Below are positions 58,125 through 64,000 of a stretch of DNA of 64,000 nt, in pieces. The notes beneath the pieces were generated by a model. That model ran no database searches and had not been told where the DNA came from. It saw only the letters and a program-made list of their open reading frames with translations. This stretch comes from JBBDXI01 sp040902425. GTDB lineage: Bacteria; Planctomycetota; Phycisphaerae; Phycisphaerales; UBA1924. The stretch is from NCBI GenBank assembly GCA_040902425.1, contig JBBDXI010000061.1, positions 1 to 64,000 of the forward strand, read 5' to 3'. The first letter of the stretch is position 1. The number at the start of each line of letters is the position of its first letter. A program made the position numbers and the translations under genes.

Positions 58125-60236
58125 TCAGGGCTCTGTCCGGGTCAGGATGGGGAGGGTCAGCCGCAGCTCCGCCCCCTCGGCCCCGTCGCGGGGCATGTCC
58201 AGGTCCCCGCCGAGCTCCCGCGCCAGGCCCTTGGAGAGCGCCAGGCCCAGCCCAAGCCCCGAGTGCGGCCCCTGGGAATCGCGCCGGGCCCTGTGGAACG
58301 CCCGGAAGACCCGGCGCCGCTCCGCCCGGGGGATGCCTGGGCCGTGGTCGCGGACGCGGATTTCCACCTGCGGCCCGCGGAACGGGCGGTCGGTGACTCG
58401 GATGGACAGGTGGACCCGCCGGTCGGCCGCCTCCCGGGCGTACTTGCAGGCGTTGTCCACGAGGTTCAGGAGGATGCGTTCGACGGTCGCGGCGTCGGCC
58501 CGAACGGCCGCGGGGTCCGGGGCACCGCGCTCGACCATCAGTTCCATGCCGCACCGGGCCGCGGACCGCTCTAGGGCGGGGAGCACCTGCGCCAGCAGGT
58601 CGTCGAGGGCCAGAACGCCGTTGCGGGGCTCCGGGCGGCCCCCGAGCCGGGCGTAGTCCAGGACGTTCTCCACGATCCCCGCGAGCCGGCCGGACTCCTT
58701 CTCCAGGGTGGCAAGGTAGTCGCGCCGGGCGGCCTCCTCCTTGACCATGCCGCCGGCGAGCATGCCGGTGTAGAGCCGGAAGGTGGTCAGGGGCGTGCGC
58801 AGCTCGTGGGTGACGGCGGAGACGAACCGGCCCCGCCGGTCGCTCAGCTCCATCGAGGTCCGCAGGACAAAGCCGATGGCGATGATGCCCCCCAGGGCCG
58901 CGCACCATGTGATGATGAGCGTGAGGTGCGCCGCCGAGAAGAGCGGCTCGGGCGCGGGGGGCGGCGGGGGGCCGGCGATGAGCAGGACGGGGATGCTGGC
59001 GAGCATCTGGCCCGTGGGGGCGCCCTGGGACGGCGTCGCGAAGACGGGCACCAGTTCCGCCCCGGGGATGATGTCCCGGGTCATGCCCAGCAGGCGCGCG
59101 CGGAGCGCGGGCCAGTCGATCCAGATCCCCTGCTCGATCGCCTCCCCGGCGACCCGGACGGTCCGGCGGAGGATCAGCTCGGGCTCACCGGAGCGGGGGG
59201 CCATGCGCCAGACGGGCTCCAGCGGCCCCATTTCCACCTGCGTGACATCCACGGTCGGGGGCGTCGCGGGCGCCGGCGCGGCCGTCATCGGGACCGGCGT
59301 GAGCGAGCGCATCCGGGAGGCCTCGCTGGCCGTGGCCTCGGTCGAGGCGGCCCGCTTCAGCACATCCCCGAAGGCCGCGTCGGCGGGGCGGGGCGCGCCG
59401 GGCGGCGGGTTGGTCGCGGGAGCGCTCTCGCTGAAGAACGTCTGCGGGGGCGGGGCCTCATCCTTCGCCGGACCGGTCCGCTGCGGGGCCACCTCGCCCT
59501 TGCTCCGGCGGTTCTCCGGGGGCGCGACGTTCGCGGCCGTCTGGACCGCCTCTTGCCTGAACTGGTACTCTTTTTCCGAGAGCGCCTGCGCCGGGCTGTT
59601 CGCCTCCCACTGGCTCTGCGCCCGCTGCTGCTGGACGCTCTGGACGCTCTGCTGCGGCGCCGGCACAACGAGATACGCGTTCGCTGCGAAGTCCTGGTCC
59701 TGCCGCGCCTCGCGCATCCACTGGAGGGCGCCGAGCTGCGTCTCGGGGCGGATGAACTCGGTCAGCTCCCCCAGCCGGGCCCCGGCGAGGACGATGTACT
59801 CGCTGTCCACGTACTGGGCCTCGGCCAGGTCGCGGAGGTTGCCGGTGGGCGCCTGGGGCGAGGTGACTACCGTGTCCGGCGTCACCTGGTAGTGCAGCCG
59901 CATGTAGGGCCCGGAGGAATCCAGGAGCGGCGAGGGGACCAGCACCTCGCCGGGGGAGCAGGCCTGGAGCATGCGGGTGTAGGCCCGCTCGGCGGGGTAG
60001 AAGGCCTGGTAGTGGAAATACGGTCGGGCCGCCTCCTGGGCGAGGATGGGCGTGATCTCCGACTCCATCCGCCAGAGCGCCAGCCGGATGACCTCCTGGA
60101 ATGCCGAGTATGCCCGGGCCTCGGCCTCGGCCCGCTCCAGGCGCAGGGCCTTCCACGTCACCCAGCCCAGCCCCTCCAGCACGGCGAGGGCGCAGATGGT
60201 GAAGACGACCCAGGTTGCCCAGCGGCGCGACTTCAT
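58125..60236 (-). CDS. Sensor histidine kinase with a large Pro/Ala/Gln-rich extracytoplasmic domain
   Basis: The 703-residue protein has a membrane helix at 9-28 and a second at about 438-458. Between them lie 410 residues outside the cytoplasm, including a low-complexity stretch (residues about 195-330, rich in Gln, Ala and Pro). The cytoplasmic part has the H-box FVSAVTHELRTPLTTFRLY with His477, N-box LLNLVDNACKYA, G1 VRDHGPGIP and G2 SGLGLGLALSKGLARELGG. It autophosphorylates and should pass phosphate to the response regulator whose gene overlaps its start by four bases (ATGA). No HAMP or PAS domain is evident. The signal is unknown; it is the only two-component pair in the window. Confidence 0.92.
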   Translation of the reverse strand: MKSRRWATWVVFTICALAVLEGLGWVTWKALRLERAEAEARAYSAFQEVIRLALWRMESEITPILAQEAARPYFHYQAFYPAERAYTRMLQACSPGEVLVPSPLLDSSGPYMRLHYQVTPDTVVTSPQAPTGNLRDLAEAQYVDSEYIVLAGARLGELTEFIRPETQLGALQWMREARQDQDFAANAYLVVPAPQQSVQSVQQQRAQSQWEANSPAQALSEKEYQFRQEAVQTAANVAPPENRRSKGEVAPQRTGPAKDEAPPPQTFFSESAPATNPPPGAPRPADAAFGDVLKRAASTEATASEASRMRSLTPVPMTAAPAPATPPTVDVTQVEMGPLEPVWRMAPRSGEPELILRRTVRVAGEAIEQGIWIDWPALRARLLGMTRDIIPGAELVPVFATPSQGAPTGQMLASIPVLLIAGPPPPPAPEPLFSAAHLTLIITWCAALGGIIAIGFVLRTSMELSDRRGRFVSAVTHELRTPLTTFRLYTGMLAGGMVKEEAARRDYLATLEKESGRLAGIVENVLDYARLGGRPEPRNGVLALDDLLAQVLPALERSAARCGMELMVERGAPDPAAVRADAATVERILLNLVDNACKYAREAADRRVHLSIRVTDRPFRGPQVEIRVRDHGPGIPRAERRRVFRAFHRARRDSQGPHSGLGLGLALSKGLARELGGDLDMPRDGAEGAELRLTLPILTRTEP

Positions 60237-60970
60237 GGGGCGTGCCCCGGCCCGGGGCGCGGAGGCCCCGCCTCGCCCTTGTCGGCGAGCATGTACCCCC
60301 TGCCGCGCACGGTGATGACGACGCCCGGAAGGTCCGGGTCGTCGCGCAGGAGCATCCGGAGGCGGGCGACGGCCATGTCAACGGTACGGGTGGTCACGCC
60401 GCGGGGGTCCACGCCCCAGACGCGGGAGAGCAGCTCCTCGCGCGAGACCGCCCGCCCGGGGTGGGCGGCGAGGAACGCCAGCACGTCGGCCTCGCGCTGG
60501 GGGAGCATCTCCTTGTCGCCGCCGGGGAGCGTGACCTCGCGGCGCTCGAAGTCGATGGTGCGCCCGGCGATGGAAAGGCGCGGGATGGAGACGGGGCGCT
60601 CGGGGGAGCGGCGGAGGACGGCCTCGACGCGGGCCATGAGCTCACCCACGCTGAAGGGCTTGACCACGTAATCGTCGGCGCCCAGTTTCAGCCCCTTGAC
60701 GCGGTCCTGCTCCTGGCCCCGCGCGGTGAGGAAGATGACGGGGAGCGAGGGGCGCGCCTTGCGCAGCTCCGCCAGCACCTCCAGCCCGTCCATCTTCGGC
60801 ATGAGGATGTCGAGCAGGACGAGGTCCACGCCGTCGGCCAGCGCGGCGTCGAGCCCGGCCCGCCCGTCCGCGGCCTCGCGCACGTGGTAGCCGCCGAAGC
60901 GCAGGGCATCGACCAGGCCGCGACGGATCGCGTCGTCGTCCTCGACTACCAGCAGGTTGCCGCGCGGCAC
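60233..60970 (-). CDS. OmpR/PhoB-type response regulator
   Basis: The 245-residue protein is read from GTG 60970, because AGGAG lies exactly seven bases upstream. The ATG at 60991 is inside an inverted-repeat element and has no ribosome binding site. The receiver domain has Asp11/Asp12, phospho-acceptor Asp54 (VLLDILMPKMDG), Thr82 and Lys104 (YVVKPFS). The winged-helix output domain follows: LPQREADVLAFLAAHPGRAV, SREELLSRVWG and TTRTVDMAVARLRMLL with the GVVITVRGRGYML end. It should bind DNA as a dimer after phosphorylation by the overlapping kinase gene. It may regulate its own expression through the upstream element, which is only a possibility. Confidence 0.93.
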   Translation of the reverse strand: MPRGNLLVVEDDDAIRRGLVDALRFGGYHVREAADGRAGLDAALADGVDLVLLDILMPKMDGLEVLAELRKARPSLPVIFLTARGQEQDRVKGLKLGADDYVVKPFSVGELMARVEAVLRRSPERPVSIPRLSIAGRTIDFERREVTLPGGDKEMLPQREADVLAFLAAHPGRAVSREELLSRVWGVDPRGVTTRTVDMAVARLRMLLRDDPDLPGVVITVRGRGYMLADKGEAGPPRPGPGHAP

Positions 60971-60982
60971 GGGGGGACTCCT

Positions 60983-61101
60983 GGGTGGCATGGGCAACGT
61001 CTTCGTTGCCCGTGCTCTTCACAGCCTCTATCGGGCCGGGGTGGGGGCGGTGCTGTGGCAAACGGCACGGGCAAGCCCAGAGCGGCTTGCCCATGCCACC
61101 C
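60983..61101. repeat. 119-bp inverted-repeat element (REPIN- or MITE-like)
   Basis: The ends GGGTGGCATGGGCAA (60983-60997) and TTGCCCATGCCACCC (61087-61101) are perfect inverted copies. Each end also folds on itself: GGGCAACG-TCTT-CGTTGCCC (60992-61011) and GGGCAAGCC-CAGAGC-GGCTTGCCC (61069-61092). The doubled-hairpin layout is that of REP doublets. The right hairpin may also end transcription of the VIT/vWA gene, whose stop is 34 bases away. The left edge touches the response regulator's ribosome binding site. Confidence 0.8.
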
Positions 61102-61125
61102 GTGCAGGTCCTCGGTTCCCGCCGG

Positions 61126-63564
61126 TCACTCGGCCCCCTTCACCAGCGTGCGCAGGTTGTTGTGGACGAGGTACAGATCGCCGCGCTGGGCGAGGATGCC
61201 CTGGCGGTTCTGCTTGACGAGGTCGTCGCACAGGCGGAAGTACTCGTCGCTGGCGAACTCGATGGTCGCCTCGGGCTCCTGCTCGGCGTGGATCAGGGCG
61301 GAATCGACCCAGCGGCCGGCGCGCCGGAAGAGGGCCTTGTCCTGCACCTGGCAGAGGCCGTCGAGCTGGACCCTCTTCATGTCGCGGGTCCAGAAAACGT
61401 TCGCCTCGTCGAGGCACTTGGCGTCGATCTGGTAGGAGAGGTTCATCTCCTGGCTGACGGCGGACTGGCCCGCGCGGGCGTCCTGCGCCCGCAACCGGAC
61501 GTTTTCGGTGACCTTCGACATCGCGGCCCTCCGGGCGGGCGCTCCCGGGGCCGCGGCGGCCGGCGGGGCGAACTCGCGGTGAGCGGCCGCCAGATCGGAG
61601 CCGGGCTCGAGGGCGAGGAAGGCGGTGTATTCCGTCAGGATTCCCCAGCGCGTCGAGAGGCGCACGATCTCGTCCACCAGCTCCTTCAGGCGCGGGTCGC
61701 CCGGCGCGGTCCCGCTCGAGGGATTGGCCCCGGCGAGGCGGATCTCCTCCAGCAGCGACGCGATCTTCCGCGTGGCCCACAGGCGGCCGACGTAGGCGTT
61801 CTTGACCGTGGCCGCGGTCGGGTCGAACTTGACCTCGAAGGTCTGGTCCTTGCCGAGGTAGCTGCCGGCGATCCGCATCGTCACCGGCTCCTTGCCGGTG
61901 TACTGGCCGAGAACGACGAGCTGGTCCCCGTCGAAGAGGTCGGGCAGCTCGCCGGGCTGCAGCTCGCGGAGGCGCGACCCGCCCTGCTCGCCCCGGCTGG
62001 CCAGCGCCAGCTTCGGCGCGGCCATGACCGGGCCGCTGAGCTTCCTGAACACCTGGCCGACCTTGACCTCGACATCCTCTTCGGGCAAGACGAACGTGCT
62101 GGTGGCCCTGGTCGCCCGGGCGATGCCCGTGAGCAGCGGCCCGTTCACGTCGAAGCCGACGCCGAAGGTGAAGATGCGGCGCTCGCCGGTGTTCGCCTTC
62201 TTCGCGGCCTCGCGGATGGCGGCCTCGCCGGTCTGGCCGACCGTGGGCAGCCCGTCGGTGAGGAACAGGACGACCGGGAGCATGCCGGGGGTGGGCGCGG
62301 GGCGCAGGGCCTCGATCAGGGCGTCGTGGATGTTGGTCCCGCCGTTGGCCTGGATGCCCTTGAGGTACTCGCGGGCCCGGCGCATCGACTCCTCATCCTT
62401 CACCACCGGCTTGTCCTCGAAGCTGGCGATCGAGTCGGAGTAATCGACGATGTTGAACCGCTCGCCATCGAGCAGGCCCTCGAGGACCTGGACGGCCGCC
62501 TCGCGGGCCTGCTTCATCTTCTCGCCCCGCATGGAGCCGGACCGGTCGATGACGACCGTGACCTCGCGCTTGACCTTCTTCGCGTCATCCGCGGAGCGGG
62601 CGGGGAGCCCGGCGAGGAGCATGAAGTAGCCGCCCTCCCCCACCTCCGCATCCGGGTAGGCGAGCACCGTGGCGCTCAGGCCGTCTTTCTCCGGCGTGAG
62701 CAGGTAGGACATCCGGAACGACCCGGCCGCGGCCCCGGCGCTGGCGGTGGTCTTGACCCGGATGTGCTTCTCGCTGATGCGCTCGAGGGCGATCTCGTGG
62801 CTGGGGGAGTAGACGGTCGAGATCGGGCGCCGGGCCCGCAGGTCGACCGACATCGTCCACTGGACGCCCGTGCCGGCGAGGCCCTCGGAGCGGGGGAGGA
62901 TGTAGTCGATGCGGTCGGCGCCGTTCTCGCCCGAGCCGCGCTCGGCGGGGAGGAGGGCCTCGTAGGTGAGGCGGACCGTCTGCGTGCCGCCCGGGGGCAC
63001 GGGGAAGACGCTGGAGCGGATCAGGCTGTAGCCGACGAACTCGAGCAGGCCGGGGTCGAGGGAGCGGCGGACGATGCCCTCGTAGATGCGGCGGGCCTCA
63101 TCGCGGGGGAGCAGCTTGGCCGTCGGCTCCGGGCCCATGCCGTCGATGCCGAAGGAGCGGATGGAGACGCCCTCCGGCACGGGGACCAGCACCTGCGCCT
63201 CGCGCTGCGTGTGGCCGGGGTTGTGCAGGGTCATCACCAGCGTGGTGGTGCCGACCTGGTCGTCGATCGAGACCTGCGAGGCCACCGTGGTCACGGTCAC
63301 GGGGCCCGGCGGCGGCGGCGGCCGGCGGGGCGGGCGGTGGTGCGGCGGCGCCGTGTGCGGGGGCGGCTGCGGTGGGTGCGGGAGCGGGTGGATCACCACG
63401 CTGCTGCTCTGCGGCGCGATGATCACCGGGTCGGTGGTGTGGATGACCACGTTCTGCGCGATGAGCGCCGGGGCGGGGAGCAGCCCGGCAACCAGCAAGG
63501 CCGCCACGAGCAGGGCGTGAGGGCGGCGGGACCGGGACGGGCGGGCGGTGATGGTGCGGATCAT
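61126..63564 (-). CDS. Secreted VIT and von Willebrand A domain protein
   Basis: The 812-residue protein starts at MIRTITARPS with GAGGAG six bases upstream. A signal peptide ends near PALIAQ, followed by a His/Pro-rich linker. The VIT domain covers about residues 85-240 (VSIDDQVGTTTLVMTLHNPG, RIYEGIVRRSLDPGLLEFVG). The vWA domain follows at about 335-510 with a MIDAS motif VIDRSGSM, NGGTNIHDALIEAL and LFLTDGLPTVGQT. The C-terminal 300 residues contain VGRLWATRKIASLLEEIRL and RWGILTEYTAFLALEPGSD, usual for inter-alpha-inhibitor-like bacterial proteins. Metal-dependent protein binding at the cell surface is the expected role; ligand unknown. Confidence 0.9.
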   Translation of the reverse strand: MIRTITARPSRSRRPHALLVAALLVAGLLPAPALIAQNVVIHTTDPVIIAPQSSSVVIHPLPHPPQPPPHTAPPHHRPPRRPPPPPGPVTVTTVASQVSIDDQVGTTTLVMTLHNPGHTQREAQVLVPVPEGVSIRSFGIDGMGPEPTAKLLPRDEARRIYEGIVRRSLDPGLLEFVGYSLIRSSVFPVPPGGTQTVRLTYEALLPAERGSGENGADRIDYILPRSEGLAGTGVQWTMSVDLRARRPISTVYSPSHEIALERISEKHIRVKTTASAGAAAGSFRMSYLLTPEKDGLSATVLAYPDAEVGEGGYFMLLAGLPARSADDAKKVKREVTVVIDRSGSMRGEKMKQAREAAVQVLEGLLDGERFNIVDYSDSIASFEDKPVVKDEESMRRAREYLKGIQANGGTNIHDALIEALRPAPTPGMLPVVLFLTDGLPTVGQTGEAAIREAAKKANTGERRIFTFGVGFDVNGPLLTGIARATRATSTFVLPEEDVEVKVGQVFRKLSGPVMAAPKLALASRGEQGGSRLRELQPGELPDLFDGDQLVVLGQYTGKEPVTMRIAGSYLGKDQTFEVKFDPTAATVKNAYVGRLWATRKIASLLEEIRLAGANPSSGTAPGDPRLKELVDEIVRLSTRWGILTEYTAFLALEPGSDLAAAHREFAPPAAAAPGAPARRAAMSKVTENVRLRAQDARAGQSAVSQEMNLSYQIDAKCLDEANVFWTRDMKRVQLDGLCQVQDKALFRRAGRWVDSALIHAEQEPEATIEFASDEYFRLCDDLVKQNRQGILAQRGDLYLVHNNLRTLVKGAE

Positions 63565-63688
63565 GAACAGCTCCTCAGAGGCTCCGCGAGCGGGCGTGCG
63601 GGCCGAACGCCCGCGCCGGGACACAACGGTCCGACGCTCAGGTGTATCCGCGTGTTTCCCCCGCGCCTGTAACGTGTTTGTAACCGGT

Positions 63689-64000
63689 TCAGTATCCGGC
63701 GGGCCGACCGCCCTTGCGCGGGTCGCAGGCGGCCTCCCAGCCGTTCTCGGTCCGCTTGATGAGCTGGACGTTGGCGATGGCGGAGATGGGCTCGACCGTG
63801 TGCCCGCGCTCCCTCAGGCCATCGACGAACTCCGCGTCCTCCACGTACGGACCGAAACGGGTCTCGAACCGGACCACATCGGGCGACCACTGATGGTGCA
63901 CGCGGTCCGCGCTCACCGCGGCCGATGCGTGCTCCCCGAACAGAATCGCATTCAAGAGCACCTGGACCGTGGCGCTGATGATCCGCGGGCCGCCCGACCC
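63689..64000 (-). CDS. ggt: Gamma-glutamyltransferase, C-terminal end (gene continues beyond the window)
   Basis: Only the last 103 codons are visible, reading in from the right edge: GSGGPRIISATVQV, the AVSADRVHHQWSPDVVRFET segment, then GHTVEPISAIANVQLIKR and the ending DPRKGGRPAGY. This is the conserved C-terminus of the small subunit of gamma-glutamyltranspeptidase (G-S-P-G-G-x-R-I-I, F-H-H-Q-W-x-P-D and D-P-R-K-x-G-x-A-x-G-Y). The catalytic threonine lies outside the window. The enzyme hydrolyses or transfers gamma-glutamyl groups of glutathione, normally in the periplasm. The gap 63565-63688 to the vWA gene holds no gene. Confidence 0.9.
   Translation of the reverse strand, partial: GSGGPRIISATVQVLLNAILFGEHASAAVSADRVHHQWSPDVVRFETRFGPYVEDAEFVDGLRERGHTVEPISAIANVQLIKRTENGWEAACDPRKGGRPAGY

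Noticed and set aside
60989..60991. ATG at 60991 as the response-regulator start
   Set aside because: It lies inside the inverted-repeat element without a ribosome binding site; GTG 60970 has AGGAG at seven bases.
60985..63672. Plus-strand open frame of 895 codons opposite the VIT/vWA gene
   Set aside because: Antisense shadow; the minus strand has signal peptide, MIDAS motif and ribosome binding site.

Overview
The window looks like a Planctomycetota chromosome, most likely class Phycisphaerae. GC is very high (about 70%). It carries several PEP-CTERM-type secreted proteins (ending in a hydrophobic stretch plus RRRR), secreted proteins ending in a doubled dockerin-like unit (NCDxSTxxPVLNVxDF), an ECF sigma factor fused by a 4-base overlap to a Ser/Thr kinase-TPR gene, and planctomycete-type small wing-helix proteins. 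No CRISPR array, rRNA or intact IS element was seen.

Positions 1 to about 21,940 form an accessory mosaic. It contains three tandem DUF5681 genes, a duplicated module (a conserved protein of unknown function divergent from secreted 50-residue-repeat proteins with dockerin-like tails), small orphan genes, a vanadium-haloperoxidase homologue lacking a key histidine, a GH130 phosphorylase and an endonuclease/phosphatase-family gene interrupted by one in-frame UGA. Many genes here are broken: a 23-codon phospholipase D relic, a beheaded TPR gene abutting a beheaded glycosyltransferase-type gene, a beheaded PEP-CTERM gene and a decapitated dockerin tail. The mosaic ends with a large serine recombinase whose 3' end runs into a comM (Mg-chelatase-like ATPase) gene that has lost its N-terminal third. 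This is read as an integrated element whose right junction lies just 5' of the comM Walker A motif; the left junction is outside the window.

Positions 22,840 to 41,000 are mostly core genes on the plus strand: a secreted protein with a clear terminator, dihydropteroate synthase, a thioredoxin with CMPC active site, a Gfo/Idh/MocA oxidoreductase, a double sulfotransferase, a four-domain S1 protein, then a sugar-nucleotide/glycan operon (GT2, glucose-1-phosphate cytidylyltransferase, epimerase, two methyltransferases), a HAD phosphatase on the minus strand, an MFS-like/spermidine-synthase fusion and chorismate synthase.

Positions 41,000 to 50,700 hold a two-partner secretion system: an outer-membrane TpsB-like transporter followed by a 2003-residue TpsA-like exoprotein, coupled to a DinB-family gene. 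Positions 50,700 to 64,000 run mainly on the minus strand: Ser/Thr kinase-TPR with its ECF sigma factor, tRNA-Cys with an unusually long variable arm, a regulatory PTS cluster (hpf, EIIA, HPr), a DUF502 membrane protein, tRNA-Ile, two tandem PEP-CTERM proteins, a two-component system preceded by a 119-bp inverted-repeat element, a VIT/vWA protein and the C-terminal end of a gamma-glutamyltransferase.

All homology statements come from reading motifs by eye; no database search was run.
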